From Magnetococcales bacterium (GTDB lineage Bacteria; Pseudomonadota; Magnetococcia; Magnetococcales; Magnetaquicoccaceae), in NCBI GenBank assembly GCA_015231375.1, contig JADGBT010000014.1, positions 18,820-82,819 of the forward strand: DNA of 64,000 nt, written 5' to 3'. Under the pieces are notes generated by a model. It did not search any database, was not told the DNA's origin, and worked only from the letters and a program-made list of their open reading frames with translations. Below, one piece after another: positions 7,402-14,885 of this stretch. A program made the position numbers and the translations under genes. Every line of letters starts with the position of its first letter. The first letter of the stretch is position 1.

Positions 7402-8900
7402 CCCAGGAAACCAGGAGACCGCTGGACTCCATCGACCGGATCCGGGAGTATTTCGCCGCAAGCCCGGTGCCCTATCGCTTCATCAGCGCCACCAATTTCA
7501 ACCTGATGGGCCTGCATGAATGGGTCGCCCATTGGCTGAATGTCAATCTCGTCGATTGTTACGACGGCGCTCATCCCCAGGTGCGTCTGGTGGCAGACGA
7601 CCGCAGCCGGGATTTCACCAGCCTGGAAGAGATCAACCGCCATCTCCTGGAACACGGTCTCGCCGGGGAGGGATCCCCGCAAGGGGAGAAAAGCGACGCC
7701 CCCGCGCCCCAGGCGCTGTTTTTGTTCTTCGATGAGTCGATCGAAGAAGCATGCCGCCGGATGGGAGTGCGGATCGCCCTCCCCCCCAACCGTCTGGTCC
7801 GAGAGATCGACAGCAAGATCGTCACTACCGAACTGGGAGATCAGGCCGGAGTGCCGAGCGTTCCCAACCGGTTGGCCAAAATCGGCTCCTTCGCCGAGTT
7901 GCGCCGGGTGGCCGCCCAGGCCGGACTGGGGGAGCGCTGGGTGGTGCAGACCGCCTACGGCGACTCCGGCAAGACCACCTTCTTCATCGACAACGAGGTG
8001 GACTATCTCAAGGTGGCCCGCAAGCTCTCCGCCGAAGCCCAGGTCAAGGTGATGCGTCGGGTCAACTGCCGGGGCACGGCCATCGAAGCTTGCGCCACCC
8101 GCTGGGGAACCTTCGTCGGTCCGCTGCTCACCGAACTGATCGGCGATCCCGGCCTCACCCCCTATCCCGGCGGATGGTGCGGCAACGAGCTGTATCCAGA
8201 GGCCTTTCCCGCCGCCATCCGCCAACAGGCCCAGGAAAAGACCGAGGCGCTGGGTCGGGCGCTCTATCAGCGGGGCTACCGGGGTTACTTCGAGGTGGAC
8301 TACCTGATCGACCGGGATACGGGCGAGCTGTACCTGGGCGAATTGAACCCGCGCATCACCGGGATCAGCGCCATGACCAACCTGTCCGACTTCAGCGCGC
8401 GCACGGTTCCGTTGTTCCTGTTTCATCTGCTCGAATACGACGACGGCGTGGATTTGACCCTCGATGTGGAGGCGTTCAACCGCGCCATGCTGGCGCAAGG
8501 GGCGCAAGGGATCGCGGCCCAGATGATCCTCAAGCACACCGAAGAGCCGTTGCAGATGATCACGGCCGCGCCCGTGTCCGGGGTCTACCGGATGGAAGCC
8601 AACGGCGGACTGAAGCTTGAAAGGCCGGGATACGACCGCCGGGCCGCTTTGGGCGCGGACGAGGCCTTCATCCTGCGCATTCTGACCGCCGGGGAGTACG
8701 CCTACAAGGGGGCCGATCTGGCGATTTTGTTCGTCAATCAGGTGATCGGCAACGACGCCGGACGCCTGGGGCCGACCGGTCTGAAGTGGCTGGCGGGGCT
8801 CAAGGGACTGTTCGGGTTCCGCGCCCTCGACGCCCGGGAGCGCGCCCTGCTGGCGCGGGTCCGGACTCCTTCGATCAGCAAAAGCGGACCCGCGCGATGA
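7398..8900 (+). CDS. ATP-grasp ligase (biotin carboxylase-like)
   Basis: 500 residues, starting at ATG 7398 inside the decarboxylase stop (ATGA). Residues about 1-120 form a pre-ATP-grasp domain. The ATP-grasp core shows a nucleotide lysine region (KIVTTELGDQAGVPSVP), the small-domain loop YGDSGKTTFF near 190 and the metal-binding segment GELYLGELNPRITG at 312-325. No biotin attachment site (AMKM) or carboxyltransferase domain is present, so it is probably not a biotin-dependent carboxylase. Family members outside that group activate a carboxylate as an acyl phosphate and join it to an amine or thiol. Linking the decarboxylase product to an acid or peptide fits the context but is inference. 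The stop overlaps the next start (ATGA). Confidence 0.8.
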   Translation: MTQETRRPLDSIDRIREYFAASPVPYRFISATNFNLMGLHEWVAHWLNVNLVDCYDGAHPQVRLVADDRSRDFTSLEEINRHLLEHGLAGEGSPQGEKSDAPAPQALFLFFDESIEEACRRMGVRIALPPNRLVREIDSKIVTTELGDQAGVPSVPNRLAKIGSFAELRRVAAQAGLGERWVVQTAYGDSGKTTFFIDNEVDYLKVARKLSAEAQVKVMRRVNCRGTAIEACATRWGTFVGPLLTELIGDPGLTPYPGGWCGNELYPEAFPAAIRQQAQEKTEALGRALYQRGYRGYFEVDYLIDRDTGELYLGELNPRITGISAMTNLSDFSARTVPLFLFHLLEYDDGVDLTLDVEAFNRAMLAQGAQGIAAQMILKHTEEPLQMITAAPVSGVYRMEANGGLKLERPGYDRRAALGADEAFILRILTAGEYAYKGADLAILFVNQVIGNDAGRLGPTGLKWLAGLKGLFGFRALDARERALLARVRTPSISKSGPAR

Positions 8901-9877
8901 GCTTTCATGCCAGCAAACGCTTTCAGGCCGTGGACGAGCAACGGCCAGGCCCCAAATGGTTGGCCCACTATCGGGCCGCCATGCCCGCCTACCGGCGCTG
9001 GTTCGCCAGCGAAGGAGAGCTGAAACGACCGGGTCTCGCCGAATGCCGGGCGGCGTTGGAGACCCACATGCCCGAACTGGTGCCCTTCTGGGAAAACCTG
9101 CTGACGCTGACCCAGGCCGATGCCCAGGATGCCCGATTGTTGAGTTTCTACTGTCCGGCCCCCTATCTGACCGGCTGCACCCAGTCGGTGTGGACCCGGT
9201 ACACGCCGACGCTGGTGCGCAACTACGACTATGCGCCGGACTACTGCGAAGGCCGCATCCTGAAAAGCCGCTGGCACGACACCCATGTGATCGCCTCCAC
9301 CGATTGCCTCTGGGGGGTGCTCGACGGCATGAACGCGCACGGGCTGTGCGTTTCCCTCTCCTTCGGCGGCAAGAGCGATGTGACCGAAGGGTTCGGAATT
9401 CCCATCATCCTGCGCTACATCCTGGAGTTCTGCACCAACGTGGACGAAGCGGTGGCGGTGCTGACCCGGGTGCCGGCGCACATGGCCTACAACATTCTGC
9501 TGCTGGATCTCCAGGGACAGGTGCGTTGCGTGGAGCTGTCTCCGGTGGCCACGCCGAACGTGACCTGCAAACCCTTCGCGGTCAATCATCAGGGGGATTG
9601 CGTGGTCACCAACTACGCCATGTTCTCCCGCTCCTACGAGCGGCAGCAATTTCTGATCGGCAAGCTGTTCGATCCGTTGACGAGCATCGAATCCTTCGTC
9701 AACGCCTTCGAGTACGCTCCGCTGTTCACCGCCAACTACGCCCAGGGGTTTGGCACCCTCTATACCGCGATCTACAATCCGTTGCTGCGGACCATGGAGT
9801 ATCGCTGGCCCAATCAGGTGCGCATGCACCAGTCCTTCGCCTTTTTCGAAGAGAGCGAACTGTGGGTCGAACTGTGA
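8897..9877 (+). CDS. C45-type Ntn hydrolase / acyltransferase
   Basis: 326 residues, starting at ATG 8897 overlapping the ATP-grasp stop (ATGA). The sequence has C45 (acyl-CoA:6-aminopenicillanate acyltransferase-like) features: LTGCTQSVW with Cys94 directly after Gly93, the following RNYDY segment, and GVLDGMNAHGLCVSLSFGG near 145-160. In this family the enzyme cuts itself between Gly and Cys, and the new N-terminal Cys becomes the nucleophile. The 93 residues before Cys94 would then be the small subunit. There is no signal peptide, so it probably works in the cytoplasm. It could form or hydrolyse an amide made by the adjacent ligase. Whether it acts as hydrolase or transferase is unknown. 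Confidence 0.8.
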   Translation: MSFHASKRFQAVDEQRPGPKWLAHYRAAMPAYRRWFASEGELKRPGLAECRAALETHMPELVPFWENLLTLTQADAQDARLLSFYCPAPYLTGCTQSVWTRYTPTLVRNYDYAPDYCEGRILKSRWHDTHVIASTDCLWGVLDGMNAHGLCVSLSFGGKSDVTEGFGIPIILRYILEFCTNVDEAVAVLTRVPAHMAYNILLLDLQGQVRCVELSPVATPNVTCKPFAVNHQGDCVVTNYAMFSRSYERQQFLIGKLFDPLTSIESFVNAFEYAPLFTANYAQGFGTLYTAIYNPLLRTMEYRWPNQVRMHQSFAFFEESELWVEL

Positions 9878-9944
9878 AAAGGGTGTCCGGCCTGCGTGAC
9901 GGACCCGTGCCCGGCATCATTTCTTTCCAACAAGGAACACGATC

Positions 9945-10916
9945 ATGAAGAACAATGCACTTCGAGGATTCCGCCCGGACGGCTGGCAGACGGTCGCGAT
10001 GGCTCTGACGCTGATGTCGGGGACCGCCATTGCCGGGGAGGCGCAAGGCGACGGCAGACCCGGAACGCCGGATGGCTGGCAGTTCCGGCTGACTCCCCAA
10101 TTCACCTATCTGCCGTATCATGGAGAAACCACCCGGGATGAGTCCACAAACTACGGCGTGACCTTCGACGCGGAACGTCCGGAGCGCTACGGAGTGACCC
10201 TGGCTCTGTCCCACATGCGTCTGGATATGCGCTCCGGCCTGCCGGCGCTGGATCAGGATACCGGTTTCGCCTCGGGCCGGGTGCATTTCACCTCCTCCTG
10301 GTTTCCCGGACGCATGACCGTGCGCTTGGATGGCTACTCGGTGTCCAGCAACGACGCCACCCACGAAACCGACGATGTAGACACCATCGCCTTGCAACTG
10401 GCGCATCTGAACACGAGCCGCAGCCTCTATGTGGATCTGGGATATGCCGCAAGCGGCTACGGCGACAGCCGGATCGGCAATGGGGATCTGACCGTTCAGC
10501 AGTGGACCCCGACCCTCGGTTTCGCCCTGAACGACGGCGCGGATTGGATGCAGGCCCGACTGTACGACGTTCGGGTCTCCAATGCCCGGCGGGCCATGCA
10601 GCATTCGGGGACCGACGCCGTGGAGTTGAAGTGGACCCACTATTTCCCCTCCGGAAACGACTGGCTGCCGGGTTCGACGCAGTTGGGCGGTCTGCTGGGA
10701 CAACGGATCTACGGCGTGGACTGGGATACCGCCGTCTTGTTCAATCTGGCCGACACCCAGCAAGGAGGCGTGATGGCCGGAGCGCAATGGCGGCTCGGAT
10801 CCAACCTCGATTGGCTGCTCAGCGCCGGAGTGGACCGCTACACCACCCAGGTCACCGGTCCCACCACGCACTACACGGCAAACCATCTGTTCACGGGGGT
10901 CACCCTGCGCTGGTAG
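9945..10916 (+). CDS. Outer-membrane beta-barrel protein
   Basis: 323 residues, with a signal peptide (VAMALTLMSGTAIAGEA) and a body of alternating amphipathic strands rich in Tyr, Trp, Gly and Asp. It ends in the aromatic outer-membrane signature (FTGVTLRW). The start is ATG 9945 with AAGGA about 8 bases upstream. It lies 67 bases after the C45 gene on the same strand and probably belongs to the operon. A porin or secretion pore for the product is a reasonable guess, but no specific porin family is recognised. Confidence 0.75.
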   Translation: MKNNALRGFRPDGWQTVAMALTLMSGTAIAGEAQGDGRPGTPDGWQFRLTPQFTYLPYHGETTRDESTNYGVTFDAERPERYGVTLALSHMRLDMRSGLPALDQDTGFASGRVHFTSSWFPGRMTVRLDGYSVSSNDATHETDDVDTIALQLAHLNTSRSLYVDLGYAASGYGDSRIGNGDLTVQQWTPTLGFALNDGADWMQARLYDVRVSNARRAMQHSGTDAVELKWTHYFPSGNDWLPGSTQLGGLLGQRIYGVDWDTAVLFNLADTQQGGVMAGAQWRLGSNLDWLLSAGVDRYTTQVTGPTTHYTANHLFTGVTLRW

Positions 10917-11003
10917 AAGGTCCACGGGGGGCCCCCTACGCGCTGGCAAGGGGCCTAGTCTGCCGCCAACCAGCAACCACCCATCCAAACCGGGAAAACA
11001 ACG

Positions 11004-11345
11004 ATGAGCGACGCATTGCCCCCCTGTCCCCAGTGCAACTCGGCCTACGCCTATGAAGATCGCAACCAACTGGTGTGCCCGGAATGCGGACACACATGGG
11101 ATCCGCAGACCACATCCGCCCAGAACGAGGCCCGCGTGGTCACGGATGCCCATGGAAACATCCTGCAAAACGGCGATACGGTCAGCCTGATCAAGGATGT
11201 GAAGGTCAAAGGTTCTTCCGGCGTGGTCAAAGTCGGCACCAAGGTCAGAATCAACCGTCTGGTTGAAGGTGACCATAACATCGATTGCAAAATCACCGGC
11301 ATCGGGGCCATGATGCTCAAGTCGGAGTTCGTCAAGAAGGTGTAA
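11004..11345 (+). CDS. yjdM: PhnA/YjdM family zinc-ribbon protein
   Basis: 113 residues, the normal length of YjdM (old name PhnA). The zinc ribbon is CPQCNSAY near 8-15 and CPECGHTWD near 29-37. The conserved C-terminal domain has DAHGNILQNGDTVSLIKD, KVKGSSGVVKVGTKV and the ending KSEFVKKV. The family is named from the E. coli phosphonate gene region but has no proven role in phosphonate breakdown. The gene is 87 bases after the barrel protein and may have its own promoter. Confidence 0.93.
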   Translation: MSDALPPCPQCNSAYAYEDRNQLVCPECGHTWDPQTTSAQNEARVVTDAHGNILQNGDTVSLIKDVKVKGSSGVVKVGTKVRINRLVEGDHNIDCKITGIGAMMLKSEFVKKV

Positions 11346-11409
11346 GCCAAAGCTCTTGCCAACTCATCATATCGACCCAGGCCTATCGACCCGATGAGAC
11401 CTTCTTTCA

Positions 11410-11886
11410 TCAAGTGGCAGGAGGTCCATCCGGTCCGATCCGCAGCTTCTCGTGGCCGGGTTTCGTCAAACTGATGCGCGCCAGAGCCATGAAAACAGCA
11501 TCATCCAGGCCGACGACCGCTCTTTCGATGCCACTTTTGGCCACGAGGTAAACCATCAGATCTCCGTGGAAAATGCCCTTCACCTCTTCATTTCTCTCAA
11601 GAGAGGTCAAGATGATGATATGAGTGGATGGTGAGCGTTTACGAATGTCACGAATCAGTTCGACACCGCTTCTACCCGGCATTTCATAGTCGGTGACCAC
11701 CAGCGGATAAGATCCCCGATCAAACGCCAGCGATCCCTCCCATCCATCGTTGGCTGTCGTCACCACGAATCCCAGATCCTCCAATCTCGATCGGGTCTGT
11801 CGCCTGAAACGGGGATCATCCTCGACAAACAAGACAGGCATTCCCTGCGCCATTTTCTTCAGGAGCGCAAAACTTCCTTCTTTCAT
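11410..11886 (-). CDS. Single-domain response regulator
   Basis: 158 residues from ATG 11886, chosen because GGAGGG lies about 6 bases upstream. An in-frame codon at 11922 lacks this. The receiver fold is clear: acidic pair VEDDPRF near 22, phospho-acceptor region LVVTDYEMPGRSG, Thr/Ser segment IIILTSLE and VAKSG in place of the usual KPF. There is no output domain, so it probably relays phosphate or acts by protein contact. It is the last gene of a minus-strand signalling series. Confidence 0.85.
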   Translation of the reverse strand: MKEGSFALLKKMAQGMPVLFVEDDPRFRRQTRSRLEDLGFVVTTANDGWEGSLAFDRGSYPLVVTDYEMPGRSGVELIRDIRKRSPSTHIIILTSLERNEEVKGIFHGDLMVYLVAKSGIERAVVGLDDAVFMALARISLTKPGHEKLRIGPDGPPAT

Positions 11887-12008
11887 GCCACACCCTCCAA
11901 AGATTGGATTGCCCGGCTCCATGAGAGGATCTGCCCCTCATCCATGCAGCGGCCTTTTTTTCGGCGTTGAACGGCAACGCCTGTCCATCGTCCACGGACT
12001 CGCCAGGA

Positions 12009-12416
12009 TCAGGCGAACACCTCTTCCGGAAAAACCTGCTCCAGAACTTTTCGGACCTGTTGTTTGCCAAACGGTTTGGCGAGAAAGTGGACCACTCCCG
12101 CTTTGGCCACCTGTTCCCGACTCACGGTATCAATACGGGCCGTGACGATGACAATCGGCACGCTACAGAACTCCGGGTGATGCCGCATGGCGGTATACAT
12201 GTCCAGACCACTCATGCCGGGCAGCATCCAATCCAGAAAGATCACGTTCACGGCTTCGGATCCCAGTTTGTGCAACACATGAAACGCACCCGGAACATCC
12301 GACGCTTCCAGACAGGAGAAACCAAAACGCGACAAATGCACGGTCAGGATTTCACGATTATCGGATTTGTCATCGACAATCAGGACAGTACGATTCGAGG
12401 CAATCACCTTTTCCAC
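12009..12416 (-). CDS. Single-domain response regulator
   Basis: 135 residues starting with GTG at 12416, 3 bases after the HD-GYP gene's stop, so the two are translationally linked. Receiver motifs are complete: VLIVDDKSDNR, VIFLDWMLPGMSG with the phospho-acceptor Asp, IVIVTAR and the switch lysine in LAKPFG. There is no output domain. It probably shares a kinase with the HD-GYP regulator beside it. Confidence 0.88.
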   Translation of the reverse strand: MEKVIASNRTVLIVDDKSDNREILTVHLSRFGFSCLEASDVPGAFHVLHKLGSEAVNVIFLDWMLPGMSGLDMYTAMRHHPEFCSVPIVIVTARIDTVSREQVAKAGVVHFLAKPFGKQQVRKVLEQVFPEEVFA

Positions 12417-12419
12417 TCC

Positions 12420-13520
12420 CTAATCATGAGAATGGTCTTTGAATTGCTCCTTCACCTCCAGTATTTCCGGAAGAACCTCTTCAAAGACCGCAACCAGTCT
12501 GGGATCGAAATGTTCACCAGCCTGTCCGCAAATGAATGTGATGGCATCCTCGACAGACCAGGCTTTCTTGTAAGGACGTTTGGAGGTCAGGGCATCAAAG
12601 ACATCCGCGATGGCGACAATGCGCCCATCCAAGGGGATCTCGTCGCCACGCAGGCCGTAGGGATAACCGCTGCCATCCCATTTTTCGTGATGGGTGCGGG
12701 CAATCGTGGCCGCGCGTTGCAACAGCGGGATGTCGCTGCCATTGAGAATCTGGAAACCGATCTCCACATGGGTGTTCATCACGTGACGCTCGGCGTCGTC
12801 AAGCCGACCGGCCTTGAGCAGGATCCGATCCGGAATGCCGATCTTGCCGATATCGTGCATGGGCGCGGCATGAAACAGCAGATCCACATCCGTGTTTTCC
12901 ATGCGATCGCCCAGGGCGATGATGCGAGAAAAATAGGCCATGCGCACCACATGCAGTCCGGTTTCATTATCGCGACGTTCTCCGGCCATGCCCAGACGTC
13001 GGACGATCTCAAACTGCGCCGCTTCCAGTTCGGTGGTACGCTGTCGCACCGCCTCTTCGAGGGTATAGTTTTCGTGATAAAGTCTTCTTTGCGCCAGATG
13101 GGCGATCAAAAGATTGTTCACCCGCGCATACATCTCCTCGCCGGTGAAAGGCTTGCTGAGAAAGTCGCTGGCTCCGGCGGCAAAGGCGTGATGGCATAAC
13201 TGCGTATCGTTCTGCGCGGTCAACACCAGCACCGGGGACGCATTGCCGCACTCTTTGAGTCGGGTCATCACACCAAAACCATCCAGATGGGGCATCATCA
13301 AATCAAGCAGAATGAGATCAAAAGGCTGCCCTCCTCCCGCCAGATGGACATCAAACACCGCCAACGGGTTCGATTCGGTCGTGATCCGGGTAAATCCTCG
13401 ACATTCCAGAATCTGTCGCGCAATTTCCAGGTTATGGACGTTGTCATCCACGATCAGGATCGCCGCTGAGCGAATACTCTCCACGGAAATCGGCATCAAG
13501 GTCTGCAAACGATGGAACAT
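12420..13520 (-). CDS. Receiver-HD-GYP response regulator (likely c-di-GMP phosphodiesterase)
   Basis: 366 residues from ATG 13520, which has AAGGGG upstream. A longer version from GTG 13577 is possible. The N-terminal receiver has ILIVDDNVHN, LILLDLMMPHLDG and FLSKPFTG. A coiled linker (LEEAVRQRTTELEAAQFE) leads to the HD-GYP domain: HVVRM, HDIGKIGIPD, HVEIG, RTHHEKWDGSGYPYGL, and IADVFDALTSKRPYK. All metal-binding and GYP residues are present, so c-di-GMP hydrolysis is expected, controlled by phosphorylation of the receiver. Confidence 0.93.
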   Translation of the reverse strand: MFHRLQTLMPISVESIRSAAILIVDDNVHNLEIARQILECRGFTRITTESNPLAVFDVHLAGGGQPFDLILLDLMMPHLDGFGVMTRLKECGNASPVLVLTAQNDTQLCHHAFAAGASDFLSKPFTGEEMYARVNNLLIAHLAQRRLYHENYTLEEAVRQRTTELEAAQFEIVRRLGMAGERRDNETGLHVVRMAYFSRIIALGDRMENTDVDLLFHAAPMHDIGKIGIPDRILLKAGRLDDAERHVMNTHVEIGFQILNGSDIPLLQRAATIARTHHEKWDGSGYPYGLRGDEIPLDGRIVAIADVFDALTSKRPYKKAWSVEDAITFICGQAGEHFDPRLVAVFEEVLPEILEVKEQFKDHSHD

Positions 13521-13656
13521 GGGACGAATCCCCTTGGTTGACACCATGACAAAGACATCGCGACAACATCCACTCACAAGACGAGAAGATTCACGATGCC
13601 AGACCGTACTTCAACACCTTGAAAACCTGTTGCGATCAGGCCTGCACCCATCCGGT

Positions 13657-14769
13657 TCAGATTCCGGCCACCACCGGCAACACAACCGTCATGGCCGCGC
13701 CCCCATTCGGGTTGTGACCGGCATGGATCATCCCGCCGTGCCGGACGATCACCTGCTTGGCGATGGCCAATCCCAATCCGATACCTCCGGTATTGCAACT
13801 GGTGCGTGTCGATTCGGTGAACGGAAAGAAAATCGTTTCCAGTTCCGCTCCGGGAATGCCAGGACCGGAGTCGGTGATCGTCAACGTCACCCGATCCACA
13901 TTCACCGCGCCTTTCAGCTCGATGCGGCCCTCTTTGGGGGTCAACCGGACCGCATTGTCGAGGAGTTCGACCAACGCGATGTGCAACCACTCGACATCCA
14001 CCCACATCTCAACATCAAAAATATCCTGACAGATCAAATCGATCTGATTGGCCGCCACCGGCTCGACAAAGCGGTCCAGCACCCCGGCCACCAGTCGGGA
14101 AAATGGTGTGGATACCGGTCGAAACTCAACCGAACCCGATTCAAGCTTGGCCAGTCGGGACAGACGGTTGAACAATCGATCCAGATTGCCGAGCACCGCA
14201 TGGGCCTTGGAGAGAAAACGTTGCGCTTCGGATGGATTGTGTTGCGTCAGGCAATCGTCCATGAACTCCAGATAGTTGCCCAATTGATGGATCAGGGTTC
14301 CTGTTTCATGATTGAGATTGATCAACAGACGATCCTTCAATTGGGCCGACAACAGTTCCGCAGCCAGCGCCACTTCGGTTTCACGCAATTTGGCGGACTG
14401 TTCCCGACGCCGCAGGGTGCGGCGGATCACCAGTTCCAGATAATCCGGGTCGAACGGTTTGGACAGAAAATCGTCCGCACCCGCCAGAAATCCCCGCACG
14501 GCCACGGTTTGGGTCGGATCGGCGGTGAGCATCACAACCGGCGTGGCGATGCCGGCCTTGCGCAAGCGCCCCAGCACATCGAGTCCTTCCATGCCTGGCA
14601 TGTGATGATCCAACAAGATCAGATCCGGCGTATTCAACGCCACCGCCGCCAGGCAGGACTCCCCATTGGTCGCCTCCAGCACGTAAAATCCCCACGATTC
14701 AAGATGCATACGCAGCAGGGCACGAATGTCGGCGGTATCGTCCACCACCAGAATATTCTGCGTGATCAT
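13657..14769 (-). CDS. Receiver-histidine kinase fusion
   Basis: 370 residues from ATG 14769, with GAGGAG about 7 bases upstream. The receiver comes first (ILVVDDTADIR, LILLDHHMPGMEG, FLSKPFDPD). After a helix comes a dimerisation region, with the likely phospho-acceptor His154 in NLNHETGTL. The ATPase domain has the N-box (VELLDNAVRLT), G1 (DSGPGIPG) and G2 (GGIGLGLAIAK). No membrane segment is present. Such proteins take phosphate or a signal through the receiver to control their own kinase. It sits between the HD-GYP gene and a CHASE kinase. Confidence 0.9.
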   Translation of the reverse strand: MITQNILVVDDTADIRALLRMHLESWGFYVLEATNGESCLAAVALNTPDLILLDHHMPGMEGLDVLGRLRKAGIATPVVMLTADPTQTVAVRGFLAGADDFLSKPFDPDYLELVIRRTLRRREQSAKLRETEVALAAELLSAQLKDRLLINLNHETGTLIHQLGNYLEFMDDCLTQHNPSEAQRFLSKAHAVLGNLDRLFNRLSRLAKLESGSVEFRPVSTPFSRLVAGVLDRFVEPVAANQIDLICQDIFDVEMWVDVEWLHIALVELLDNAVRLTPKEGRIELKGAVNVDRVTLTITDSGPGIPGAELETIFFPFTESTRTSCNTGGIGLGLAIAKQVIVRHGGMIHAGHNPNGGAAMTVVLPVVAGI

Positions 14770-14885
14770 ATCGGTTCTCCTCATGCATGCATCATCCAAC
14801 CGAGGGGATACGGGCACTCTTCGCGCACCAAAACCCGCTGTTTCACATCACGTCACATCATCTTTAGTACAAGGCTTCAGACACT

